Position numbers and translations under genes: made by a program. From positions 340,395 through 404,394 of the forward strand of contig NZ_AULH01000001.1 of assembly GCF_000425185.1 (NCBI RefSeq): 64,000 nucleotides of DNA, given 5' to 3'. The notes under the pieces were generated by a model. That model saw only the letters and a list, made by a program, of their open reading frames with translations, was not told where the DNA came from and made no database searches. This DNA is from Pleomorphomonas koreensis DSM 23070 (GTDB taxonomy: Bacteria > Pseudomonadota > Alphaproteobacteria > Rhizobiales > Pleomorphomonadaceae). Positions 47,773-57,207 of the stretch are shown here, piece after piece (within the stretch, counting starts at the first letter, position 1; the number at the start of each line of letters is the position of its first letter).

Positions 47773-49179
47773 TCAGGCGAGCGGCTTGGTGGGGTCGAAA
47801 TAGGCGCCGGGCACGGTGATGCCCTTGGCGATCAGGTCGTCGAGGAAGCGCGGCCGTATGCCGGTCGCCCGGAATTCGCCGACCACCGTGCCGTCGGCCT
47901 CGGTGCGCAGGCGGTTGAAGCGGAAGATCTCCTGCATCTGGATGATGTCGCCCTCCATGCCGGTGATCTCGGAGATCGAGGTGACGCGGCGCTTGCCGTC
48001 GGAGAGGCGGGTGAGCTGGACGATCAGCCGGATGGCCGAGGCGATCTGCGAGCGGATCGAGGCGACGGTCATCGGCATGCCGGTCATGCCGAGCATCTGT
48101 TCGAGGCGGGAGATGGCGTCGCGCGGCGTGTTGGCGTGGATGGTGGCCATCGAACCCTCGTGGCCGGTGTTCATGGCTTGCAGCATGTCGAAGGCTTCCT
48201 CGCCGCGGCACTCGCCGAGGATGACGCGGTCGGGCCGCATGCGCAGGGCGTTCTTGACGAGGTCGCGCTGGCGGATCTCGCCGTGGCCCTCGGTGTTGGC
48301 CGGCCGGGTCTCCATGCGGGCGACGTGCGGCTGCTGCAGTTGCAGCTCGGCGGCGTCCTCGATGGTGATCAGCCGCTCGTCCGGCGAGATGAAGGCCGAG
48401 AGCGCGTTGAGCATGGTGGTCTTGCCGGTGCCGGTGCCGCCGGAGATCAGCGTCGTCACGCGGGCGTTGACGGCGGCGGCCAGGAGTTCGCCCATCGGTT
48501 TGCCCAGCGCGCCGACGTCGATCAGCCGGTCGAGCGACAGCTTCTTCTTGGCGAACTTGCGGATCGAGACCAGCGGCCCGTCGACGGCGATCGGCCGGAT
48601 CGCCGCGTTGAAGCGCGAGCCGTCGAGCATGCGGGCGTCGCAGGTCGGGTGGCTCTCGTCGATGCGGCGGCCGACCGCGGCGACGATCTTGTTGATGATC
48701 CTGAGGAGATGCGCCTCGTCCTTGAACGGGATGTTGACCGGTTCGAGCTTGCCGAAGCGCTCGACGAAGCAGTTCTGGTGGCCGTTGATCAGGATGTCGT
48801 TGATGGAGGGGTCGCGCATCACCGCTTCGAGCGGCCCGAGGCCCATCATCTCGTCGTAGACCGAGGTGACGAACTCGCCGAACTCCTGCTCGTTGAGGGC
48901 CAGCCGCTCCTCGGCGGCAAAGGCGCTGACCTGGCCGTAGAGTTCGCGCATCACCGCGTCGGGCGACAGCTTTTCGAGCTGGGAGAGGTTCATCTCCTCG
49001 ATCAGCTTCTTGTGCAGCTTGTCCTTGGCGGCGATCAGCTTCTCGTTGACCGGCTTGGGCAGCGGCAGCGGCTCCATCTCGCGCAGCGGCGCCACCTGGA
49101 TCAGCGGCGCCGGCGGCCGCTCGGCCGGCGACGGTGGCGGCGCCTCGCCCACCGTGAGGGCCAGGAAGCGGTTACGCAT
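47773..49179 (-). CDS. cpaF: Tad pilus assembly ATPase CpaF (TadA)
   Basis: CpaF is the secretion ATPase that drives Tad pilus extension and retraction. The 468-residue protein has an N-terminal domain and a type IV secretion-type ATPase core with Walker A SGGTGTGKTTML, Asp box ITIEDAAEL, and RMRPDRVILGECRG. The ATG at 49179 has AGGAGG nine bases upstream and overlaps the cpaE stop by eight bases; a TTG at 49200 is less likely. Confidence 0.94.
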   Translation of the reverse strand: MRNRFLALTVGEAPPPSPAERPPAPLIQVAPLREMEPLPLPKPVNEKLIAAKDKLHKKLIEEMNLSQLEKLSPDAVMRELYGQVSAFAAEERLALNEQEFGEFVTSVYDEMMGLGPLEAVMRDPSINDILINGHQNCFVERFGKLEPVNIPFKDEAHLLRIINKIVAAVGRRIDESHPTCDARMLDGSRFNAAIRPIAVDGPLVSIRKFAKKKLSLDRLIDVGALGKPMGELLAAAVNARVTTLISGGTGTGKTTMLNALSAFISPDERLITIEDAAELQLQQPHVARMETRPANTEGHGEIRQRDLVKNALRMRPDRVILGECRGEEAFDMLQAMNTGHEGSMATIHANTPRDAISRLEQMLGMTGMPMTVASIRSQIASAIRLIVQLTRLSDGKRRVTSISEITGMEGDIIQMQEIFRFNRLRTEADGTVVGEFRATGIRPRFLDDLIAKGITVPGAYFDPTKPLA

Positions 49180-50410
49180 GGCGCTTCGCCTCCTTGGCAA
49201 CCGGCGGGCCGGAGCGCTTCAGGCGGGAGAGAAGCGCCTTGAGCGGCGCCGTCCACGCCGGCGCGGCGAGATCGGCCGGGTCGGCGAGGATCGCCTTGAG
49301 ATCGGCGATCACCCGCGAGTTGGGAGCGACCTCGCCGAGCGGCCGGCCCTGGTCCAGCGCCTCGCGCACCGCCTTGTAGTCATTGGCGACCGCGCCGGCG
49401 AAGGCGTCGCCGAACAGCGCCTTGACCTCGGCCAGCGATACGCTGGGGCTGCCCTTGGCGTCGACGCGGTTGACGACGACGCCGAAGCGGGCGTCCTTGT
49501 CGAGCCGTTCGCGCACCGCATGGGCGAGCCGCTGCGCCTGACGCAGTGCCGGCACCGTCATCTCGGTGGTCAGGAACACGTGGTCGGAGCCTTGCAGCAC
49601 GGCGTCGGTCCACGGGAACCAGGTGCGCGGCAGGTCGATCACCACGTTGTCGAAATGGGCGGCGACGAGATCGAGCAGGCGGCCGACGAGGTCCGGCCGG
49701 TAGCTGCGCATCTCCCAGGGGCAGGGCGGCGCCGACACGATGGCGAGGCCCGACTTGTGCCGGCTCAGCATGACGTCGAGCAGCTTGCGGTCGAGCCGGT
49801 CGGGCCGGTTCTCGATCTCGGCGATGTCGAAATGCGGCTCGATGTCGAAATACTCGGCGCAGGAGCCGTGCTGGAGGTTGAGGTCGACGACGCAGGTGGT
49901 CTGGTGGCGCCGCGCCGCCGCCTCGTGCAGCAGCGCCGCCGATTGCAGCGCCAGCGTGGTGTTGCCGACGCCGCCGGCCGCCGGCAGGAAGGCGTAGATG
50001 CGCGAATCCGGGCCGGAATCGTCGCCCTTGCCGAGCCGGGCGACGGCGTGGGCGAGGTCGGAGGGCGCCACCGGCTTCAGCAGGAAATCCTGTAGCTTGA
50101 GACGCAGGAAGCCGCGCGCCACCTCGGCGTCGAACACGCCGGTGACGGCGAGGAAGCGCACCTGCGGTCCGGCCTCGCGGTAGAGTTCGGAGAGGCCGGC
50201 CACCGGCCCGTCGGGAAAGGCGTCGAGGTCGGGCACGACGAGGCCGCAGGCGGGGTCGGCGAGTTCGCCGGAAAGCTTGTCGGGCGTCCGGACCTTGAGA
50301 TCACTGATGCCGGCCCCGGACGCCCTCAGCGCCTCGGCCACCATGGCGGCGAAATCCTTGTCGGCGGTGACGACGACGACGGTGCCGAAGCTGATCGGGG
50401 AAGCGGCCAT
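49172..50410 (-). CDS. cpaE: Tad pilus ATPase-like localisation protein CpaE (TadZ)
   Basis: CpaE/TadZ places the pilus machine at the pole. The 412-residue protein has an N-terminal receiver-like domain (without a convincing phosphorylation site) and a ParA/MinD-like domain. The P-loop reads AAGGVGNTT, so the signature lysine of KGGxGK is alanine and the second lysine is asparagine; nucleotide binding may be altered, as in other TadZ proteins. The ATG at 50410 is preferred. It lies between cpaC and cpaF, where cpaD would be expected first. Confidence 0.88.
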   Translation of the reverse strand: MAASPISFGTVVVVTADKDFAAMVAEALRASGAGISDLKVRTPDKLSGELADPACGLVVPDLDAFPDGPVAGLSELYREAGPQVRFLAVTGVFDAEVARGFLRLKLQDFLLKPVAPSDLAHAVARLGKGDDSGPDSRIYAFLPAAGGVGNTTLALQSAALLHEAAARRHQTTCVVDLNLQHGSCAEYFDIEPHFDIAEIENRPDRLDRKLLDVMLSRHKSGLAIVSAPPCPWEMRSYRPDLVGRLLDLVAAHFDNVVIDLPRTWFPWTDAVLQGSDHVFLTTEMTVPALRQAQRLAHAVRERLDKDARFGVVVNRVDAKGSPSVSLAEVKALFGDAFAGAVANDYKAVREALDQGRPLGEVAPNSRVIADLKAILADPADLAAPAWTAPLKALLSRLKRSGPPVAKEAKRHA

Positions 50411-50414
50411 GGGA

Positions 50415-51788
50415 TCACCGGGTCGGCAGGTCGAGGATGTAGCCGCCGGTCGAGGAGCCGTTGGCGGCGACATAGGCGGCGGCGTCGGGCGGCACCTCGG
50501 CGTTGCCGCGGGCGAAGACGTCGAGGTCGCTGCCCGGCAGCGCCCGGTCGAACGGCGTGGCGATGGTGCTGCCGGCGCCGAGCGGATCGACGATATGCGG
50601 CGTCACGATGATCACCAGATCGGTTTCCGCGCGCTTGTAGGCGGTGGAGCGGAACAGGTTGCCGAGCACCGGCACCGAGCCGAGCCAGGGCACCCGGCTG
50701 TTGGACACCGAGCGCGAACTGGTCAGAAGGCCGGCGATGACGAAGCTCTGGCCGTCGCGCAGCTCCAGCGTCGAATCCGAGCGGCGCACCTTGACGCCGG
50801 GAATGGTGATGCCGTTGATGGTGACCGCCGCGCTGTAGTCGATCTCGCTCACCTCGGGCTTGATGTTGAGGTGGATCAGGCCGTTGGGCACCACGGTCGG
50901 CGTGAAGTCGAGGCCGACGCCGAACTTCTTGAACGCAACGGTGACCGTCTTGTCGTCGCTGGCCACCGGCACCGGGAATTCGCCGCCGGCCAGGAAGCTC
51001 GACGTCTGGCCGGACAAGGCGACGAGGTTGGGCTCGGCCAGCGAGCGGGCGAGGCCGCGCGCTTCCAGCGCCTGCACCACCATATCGACCGAAAGGCCGC
51101 CGCTCAGGATCTGGCTGACGATCTCGCCGAACGGCGTCGAGCCCGACAGAAGCTTCGACGAGCCGACGCCGACGGCGATGCCGTCGCTCTGCGCCGTCCA
51201 GCCGAGGCCGAGTTCGCGGTTGGCCGAGCGCGTCGCTTCGAGGAAGCGCACCTTGAGCTGCACCTGCTTGCCACCGCCGATGTCGACGGTGTTGACGACG
51301 TTGTCGCCGCCGAATTCCTTGGCGATGGCGCCGGCCTCGTCGATGGTCTTCTGGTCGGCCGCGGTGCCCGACAACAGGATCGAGCCGTTGGCCGAGGAGA
51401 CGTCGACGCGGGCGTCCGGCAGCTTGCGCTCCAGCGCCGCCTGCAAGCGGTCGGTGTGCAGCGCGACCTCGAAATCGGCGGCGCCGACCACGTTGCGCTC
51501 CTTGTCGAACAGCACGATGCCGGTGACGCCGCCCTTGGAGCCGAGCACCATGAACGACTTGTCGGTCAGCGGCCAGGCGTCGGCCAGCGCCGGGTCGCCG
51601 ACCACGATCTCCGAGAAGGCGGCCGTGGTCTCGATCATCTGCGGCACGCCCTTGGCGATCGAGAACGACTGGCCGGAGGTGGCCGAGGTCATGCGGATGG
51701 GACGGGCGGCGTCGGCCGGCAGGGCGAGGAGGACGAGGGGCAGGAGGAGCGCCGCGAGACGGAGGCCGGCGCGCATCAGGGATATCAT
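50415..51788 (-). CDS. cpaC: Tad pilus secretin CpaC (RcpA)
   Basis: CpaC forms the outer-membrane pore of the pilus. The 457-residue protein has a signal peptide (about 1-27), a BON-like N-domain (DVSSANGSILLSGTA) and a secretin domain ending with VPVLGNLFRS and TDLVIIVTPHIV. The ATG overlaps the cpaB stop (ATGA). The protein is slightly shorter than some homologues but has all domains. Confidence 0.93.
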   Translation of the reverse strand: MISLMRAGLRLAALLLPLVLLALPADAARPIRMTSATSGQSFSIAKGVPQMIETTAAFSEIVVGDPALADAWPLTDKSFMVLGSKGGVTGIVLFDKERNVVGAADFEVALHTDRLQAALERKLPDARVDVSSANGSILLSGTAADQKTIDEAGAIAKEFGGDNVVNTVDIGGGKQVQLKVRFLEATRSANRELGLGWTAQSDGIAVGVGSSKLLSGSTPFGEIVSQILSGGLSVDMVVQALEARGLARSLAEPNLVALSGQTSSFLAGGEFPVPVASDDKTVTVAFKKFGVGLDFTPTVVPNGLIHLNIKPEVSEIDYSAAVTINGITIPGVKVRRSDSTLELRDGQSFVIAGLLTSSRSVSNSRVPWLGSVPVLGNLFRSTAYKRAETDLVIIVTPHIVDPLGAGSTIATPFDRALPGSDLDVFARGNAEVPPDAAAYVAANGSSTGGYILDLPTR

Positions 51789-52735
51789 TGCGGCTCTCCG
51801 GGAGCGGGAGCGGAGGTGAGGGGGGCGGCGGCGGCGAACGGCCCCGAAGCGGAGAATTGGGGCGGCATGGAGGGCTCGGGCACCCGGCGGCTGGGGCCGC
51901 CGTTGCGGGTCGGCACGGAATACTGGGTCAATTCGGTCGCTCGCCGCACCCACACCGTGGCGTCGGCGGCCGGGGCGGCGGCTGCGGCGGCCGGGACGGC
52001 TTCGGCGCTCGCCGTCTGCCGCGCCGTGGTGAGGTCGGCGATGCCGATCGGCCGGAAGGCGGCGGCCCGCACCTCGCCGGCCCGCCGCAGCACCAGCGAC
52101 AGGCTGCCGACGCTCTGGGCCAGCACCAGCTTCTGCGCCGCTTCCGGCGACGCCTCGACGGTGACGGTATGCGCCAGCACCGGCTCGGCGGCCTTCTCGT
52201 CGGCCATCTGGTCGATGGAGAGGATGCGCACGTCCTGCAAGATCACCTCGGCGACTTCGGCGGTGGTCAGCACCACGTCGACCCGGTCGCCGGGCAGCAC
52301 CAGGCCGCCGACGCCGGCGACGTCGTTGACGCGCAAGGTCACGGCGCGGTTGCCGTCGGAGATCAGGCGGGAGAGGGCGGCCCGCTCGCCGGGGCCGGTC
52401 AGCTTGGCGGCCAGCAGCGGTTCGCCCGGCTCCAGCGGGAACAGCACGGCGCGATCGCCGTCCTTGAACAATTGGTCGGTGGTGGAGAAGGCGCCGGGCG
52501 GCAGGTCGCCGGCCGGCCAGGGGATTTCCTTGACGGCGCCCCGGTCGAGCATGGCGCCGAAGCGTAAGGGCTCGGTCGCCACCACCAGCGTCGCGAAGCT
52601 CACCGCCGGCCGCTCCGCCTCGATCTCGCGCAGGCGGGCGGCCGAGGCGGCGTCGAGCCAGCGGCCTCCCGCCCAGACGGCACCGCCGCCGCAGACGAGC
52701 GCAAGCACGATCATCACCTTGAAATTGGCACGCAT
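51785..52735 (-). CDS. cpaB: Tad pilus assembly protein CpaB (RcpC)
   Basis: CpaB is a periplasmic pilus assembly protein. The 316-residue protein has an N-terminal membrane helix (MRANFKVMIVLALVCGGGAV), a SAF domain (PLRFGAMLDRGAVKEIPWP) and a RcpC-like domain with LVLPGDRVDVVL. The C-terminal 70 residues are alanine/proline-rich. It is the first gene of the leftward operon, with a CtrA-like box 87-105 bases upstream. Confidence 0.9.
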   Translation of the reverse strand: MRANFKVMIVLALVCGGGAVWAGGRWLDAASAARLREIEAERPAVSFATLVVATEPLRFGAMLDRGAVKEIPWPAGDLPPGAFSTTDQLFKDGDRAVLFPLEPGEPLLAAKLTGPGERAALSRLISDGNRAVTLRVNDVAGVGGLVLPGDRVDVVLTTAEVAEVILQDVRILSIDQMADEKAAEPVLAHTVTVEASPEAAQKLVLAQSVGSLSLVLRRAGEVRAAAFRPIGIADLTTARQTASAEAVPAAAAAAPAADATVWVRRATELTQYSVPTRNGGPSRRVPEPSMPPQFSASGPFAAAAPLTSAPAPGEPQ

Positions 52736-52821
52736 TGGACCACCCTTCGGAACCGATCGGCAAACTAGCAGAACGGCAATAAGGGGCGGTTCAAGCCGCG
52801 CGTGGCTTTTCTGCAATCATC

Positions 52822-52840
52822 TCAACGTCCGGTTAACCAT
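52822..52840 (-). promoter_or_regulatory. CtrA-like box upstream of cpaB
   Basis: TCAA-N7-TTAACCAT matches TTAA-N7-TTAAC at eight of nine fixed positions and contains the full TTAACCAT half-site. It lies between cpaB and the divergent alr, 87-105 bases from the cpaB start. The spacer CGTCCGG nearly equals that of the box at 24221 (CGCCCGG). Confidence 0.6.
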
Positions 52841-52920
52841 ACCGACGCCGTTTCCCGGCCGGTTCGGCTTGCGGGGCGGCGGAGAGCGGACTAAGCCGGT
52901 AAGGAGCGGTTCACCACGGG

Positions 52921-54036
52921 ATGGAGGAAAACGTGTCGGCTTCCGGGGACGTTTCGGTCGCGGCGAGCGGCGGCGTGCTGACCATCGACGTCGGCGCCGT
53001 GGTCGCCAACTGGCAGAGCCTTTCGGCTCGCGTCGCGCCGGCCCGCTCAGCCGCCGTGGTCAAGGCCGACGCCTATGGCCTCGGCGCCGCGCCGCTGGTC
53101 GGGCCGCTTTATCGGGCCGGCTGTCGCGACTTTTTCGTGGTGACGCTGTCGGAGGCGGAGGCGCTCAGGCCGCTGTTGCCGGCGGACGCCACGCTCTACG
53201 TGCTGAACGGGCTGATGCCGGGCACGGCACCGGCCTTTGCCGGCCACGGCATCCTGCCGGTGCTGAATTCGCTGTCCCAGTGCCGCGCCTGGGCCGAGGC
53301 CAGGCGGGGCAGCCTGCCGGCGGTGATCCAGGTCGACACGGGCATGTCGCGCCTCGGTCTCGACGTCGCCGAACAGCAGGCGCTCGCCGCCGAGCCGGAC
53401 CTTCTGGCCATGACCGGCGCGCGGCTGATCATGAGCCATCTCGCCTGCGCCGATGAACCCGACAAGCCGGGAAACGGCGAGCAGCTATCCGCCTTCCGGG
53501 CGGCCCGTGAGCGGCTGCCGGGGTTTGCCGGCTCGCTCGCCGCCTCGAGCGGCATCTTCCTCGGGCCGGACTATCACTTCGACCTCTGCCGGCCCGGCGC
53601 CTCGCTCTACGGCATCGAGACCAGTCCGCTCGCCGCGGGTATCCGCCCGGTGGTGAGCCTCAGGGTGCGCGTCGCGCAACTCAGAGAGATCGAGACCGGC
53701 ACGGCGGTCGGCTACGGCTACAGCTTCCGGGCCAGCCGGACGATGCGCCTTGCGACGCTGGCCACCGGCTATGCCGACGGCTGGTGGCGGCGCCTGTCGA
53801 ACGGCGCCGGCGCCGCCTTCTCCGGCGACACCCGCCTGCCGTCGGTGGGGCGCGTCTCCATGGACAGCTTCTCGGTCGACGTCAGCGCGCTGCCGGAGGG
53901 GGCGCTCGCGGAGGGCGACCTCGTCGAGCTGATCGGCCCGCACCAGAGCGTCGACGACCTGGCGCGGGCGGCCGGCACCATCGGCTACGAGGTGCTGACC
54001 TCGCTCGGCCGCCGCTACAGCCGCGTCTACGCCTGA
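52921..54036 (+). CDS. alr: Alanine racemase
   Basis: This PLP enzyme converts L-alanine to D-alanine for peptidoglycan. The 371-residue protein has the PLP lysine K48 (AVVKADAYGLG), the HFDLCRPGASLYGI segment, and the C-terminal catalytic tyrosine in AVGYGYSF, with RVSMDSFSVDV later. It is complete. It lies divergent from the pilus operon and convergent with the YhcH-family gene. Confidence 0.93.
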   Translation: MEENVSASGDVSVAASGGVLTIDVGAVVANWQSLSARVAPARSAAVVKADAYGLGAAPLVGPLYRAGCRDFFVVTLSEAEALRPLLPADATLYVLNGLMPGTAPAFAGHGILPVLNSLSQCRAWAEARRGSLPAVIQVDTGMSRLGLDVAEQQALAAEPDLLAMTGARLIMSHLACADEPDKPGNGEQLSAFRAARERLPGFAGSLAASSGIFLGPDYHFDLCRPGASLYGIETSPLAAGIRPVVSLRVRVAQLREIETGTAVGYGYSFRASRTMRLATLATGYADGWWRRLSNGAGAAFSGDTRLPSVGRVSMDSFSVDVSALPEGALAEGDLVELIGPHQSVDDLARAAGTIGYEVLTSLGRRYSRVYA

Positions 54037-54043
54037 GCGCGCC

Positions 54044-54505
54044 TCAGGCGAGGATCTTGACCACCACCTTGCGCACCTTCTCCGGCAGGCCGGCGATGCA
54101 GCCGGGCCGATGGATGTCGGTCGGGTAGAACACGGCGTAGGCGCCGGTGCCGAGGATGAGGTCGCTCTCGTCGGCCACCGAGGCGAAGAACTGCACGTCG
54201 CGGCTGTCGAAGAAATTCTCCTCGACCGGGTTGTCGCCGCTGAGCGGCGCGTAGCCGATCGCCTCGCGGCCGCGCGCCACATACTGGATGTCGATGTAGC
54301 GGGCGTGCGATTCCGGCCGCTTCTCGGCCTTCGGCACGGTGTCGTAATCCTGGATCAACGCGAACATGCGGTCGCCGTCGATGTCGACGCGGCCGGCCGG
54401 CAGGCTGTTGATGTCGGTGCCGGCGAGGAAGCGCAGGCCGCGACGGATGTCGTCGGGCAGGCGGGCGGCGTCGCGATCGAGCGTGGCGATATGGCTGAGG
54501 TACAT
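54044..54505 (-). CDS. YhcH/YjgK/YiaL family protein
   Basis: The 153-residue protein begins MYLSHIATLDRDAARLP and carries the cupin-like residues of the family (ESHARYIDIQYV and FYPTDIHRPGC, histidine and glutamate metal ligands). Members are linked to sugar or sialic acid metabolism, some acting as anomerases. It lies just before the siderophore ABC genes on the same strand, but a functional link is not obvious. The ATG at 54505 has AAGGAGG upstream. Confidence 0.85.
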   Translation of the reverse strand: MYLSHIATLDRDAARLPDDIRRGLRFLAGTDINSLPAGRVDIDGDRMFALIQDYDTVPKAEKRPESHARYIDIQYVARGREAIGYAPLSGDNPVEENFFDSRDVQFFASVADESDLILGTGAYAVFYPTDIHRPGCIAGLPEKVRKVVVKILA

Positions 54506-54528
54506 GGGGCGGCCTCCTTGGCGGGCGT

Positions 54529-55283
<755 letters not shown>

Positions 55284-55287
<4 letters not shown>

Positions 55288-56249
55288 CGCCGACCGGTCC
55301 TGAACAGGATGAGGAGGAAGGTGACGCCGCCGACGAAGTCGATGACGATGGAAAGGGCGGTGCCGAAGCCGAGCAGCCGTTCGAGCAGCATCTGTCCGCC
55401 GGTGAGCGTGATGACGGCGAGACCGACCGCCACCGGCAGCACGTCGGCATGGCGGGCCGACGGCACCAGAAGATAGGCGAGGTTGGCGACCAAGAGGCCG
55501 AAGAAGGTGGTCGGTCCGACCAGCGCCGTCGAGGCCGACACCAGGATGGCGACGAGGGCGAAGACCAGGGTGGAAAGCCGCGCCGCGTCGACGCCGAGGC
55601 CGGTCGCCCCGTCGCGGCCGAGCGTCAGCACGTCGAGTTCGGCAAGGCGCGGCAGGAGCATCGCCGTCACGGCGAGCGACATGAGGGCGGCGACGCCGAT
55701 CAGCGCGGGATCGACGACGTTGAAGGAGGCGAAGGTACGCCCTTGCAGCACCAGGAAATCGTTGGGGTCCATGACACGCTGGAGAAAGCTGGAAAGACTG
55801 CGGAACAGCGCGCCGAACAACAGGCCGGCCAGCACCACCAGCGGCAGGTTGCGGCCCTCGCCCCGGAACAGCAGGCGGAACAGCAGGCCGGAGAGGCCGA
55901 CCATGGCGAGGCATTCGCCGGCAAACAGCAGGCGAGGGTCGATCGCCCCGGCGCCAGCGCCGCCGAGCGCCGCCACCAGCGTGGTCTGCAACAGCAGGAA
56001 CAGCGCGTCGAAGCCCATCACCGCCGGCGTCAGGATGCGGTTGCCGGTCAGCGTCTGGAACAGCACCGTCGACAGGGCGATGGCATAGGCGACGGTGATC
56101 AGCGCGGCGAGGCGGATGCCGCGATGGGCGAGCACGAAGCTCCAGGGGCCGCGCGCCCCCACCGTCATGAAGGCGGCGGCCGACAGCAGGGCGAGGAGGA
56201 GGACGATTCCCGTCGTGAGGCGGACGGCGCGGGCGCGGTCAGGCGGCAT
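55284..56249 (-). CDS. Iron-siderophore ABC transporter permease (second)
   Basis: The 321-residue FecCD-family permease has about nine to ten membrane helices and the family segments NRILTPAVMGFDALF and ALVGPTTFFGLLVANLAYLL. Sequence style (FFGLL, MGFD) is that of the FatC/VctG/CeuC subgroup, whose substrates are catecholate siderophores or their hydrolysis products. It overlaps the upstream permease gene by 11 bases. Confidence 0.87.
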
Positions 56250-57207
56250 GGCGGCGTCCGAAGATCAGCATCAGGAAGCCCAGGCTGCCGACCACGCCCA
56301 TGATGGTGCCGACCGGGATCTCGTAAGGCGCGATGATCAGGCGCCCGGCGACGTCCGAGGCGAGCACCAGCAGGCCGCCGCCGGCCGCCACGACGGGCAG
56401 CGTCTTGCGGAGGTCGTCGCCGAGAACGAGGCTGACGACGTTCGGGACGATCAGCCCGACGAAGGGCACGGCGCCGACCGTCACCACCACGGCGGCGGTG
56501 ACCACCGAGACGATGGCGAGACCGAAGACAACGAGGCGGCGGTAGTCGAGGCCGACGCCGGTCGCCACCGCCTCGCCCATGCCGAGGATGGTGAAGCGGG
56601 CGGCGGTGGCATAGGCGGCGGCGACGAGGGCGGCGATCACCCACAGGAACTCGTAGCGGCCGCGCAGCACGATGGAGAAGTCGCCGCTGCCGAAGGCGCC
56701 CATCGACTGCATGAGGTCGAAGCGATAGGCGAGGAAGCCGGTGGCGGCGTCGAAGATGCCGCCGAGCATGATGCCGATCAGCGGCACCATCAGCGCCGAG
56801 CCGAGCGGCAGCCGGCCGACCAGCGTCAGGAACAGCGCCGAGCCGGCGAGCGCCACCCCGGCGGCCACCGTCATGCGAACGACCACCGGCGCGCCGGGCA
56901 TGAAGAGCAGCGTCAGCAGAATGCCGAGGCCGGCCGATTCCACCGTGCCGGCGGTCGACGGCTCGACGAAGCGGTTGCGGGCGATCATCTGCATCAGGAT
57001 GCCGGAAACGGCGAGGCCGGCGCCGGCGAGCAGCAGCGCGAGAGTACGCGGCACGCGGCTCGCCAGCAGCACCAGCCCGCCGTCGCCGTCACCTGCGAGA
57101 ACGTCGGACCAGGTGTAGCCGCCACCGATGACGAGGCTAGCGGCGACGAGCGGCACGGCTGTCGCCACGACGGCGGCGATGGCCAGCGGACGCGACGGCG
57201 CGCTCAT
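56239..57207 (-). CDS. Iron-siderophore ABC transporter permease (first)
   Basis: The 322-residue FecCD-family permease shows the RVPRTLALLLAGAGLAVSG start, NRFVEPSTAGTVESAGLG and GAVPFVGLIVPNVV. It pairs with the second permease as FatD/FatC-type subunits. Its ATG shares one base with the stop of the AraC-family gene (TGATG), so regulator and transporter are one transcript. Confidence 0.88.
   Translation of the reverse strand: MSAPSRPLAIAAVVATAVPLVAASLVIGGGYTWSDVLAGDGDGGLVLLASRVPRTLALLLAGAGLAVSGILMQMIARNRFVEPSTAGTVESAGLGILLTLLFMPGAPVVVRMTVAAGVALAGSALFLTLVGRLPLGSALMVPLIGIMLGGIFDAATGFLAYRFDLMQSMGAFGSGDFSIVLRGRYEFLWVIAALVAAAYATAARFTILGMGEAVATGVGLDYRRLVVFGLAIVSVVTAAVVVTVGAVPFVGLIVPNVVSLVLGDDLRKTLPVVAAGGGLLVLASDVAGRLIIAPYEIPVGTIMGVVGSLGFLMLIFGRRHAA

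Noticed and set aside
50277..53456. 1,059-codon plus-strand frame opposite cpaC/cpaB
   Set aside because: Antisense to two complete pilus genes and then out of frame in alr.
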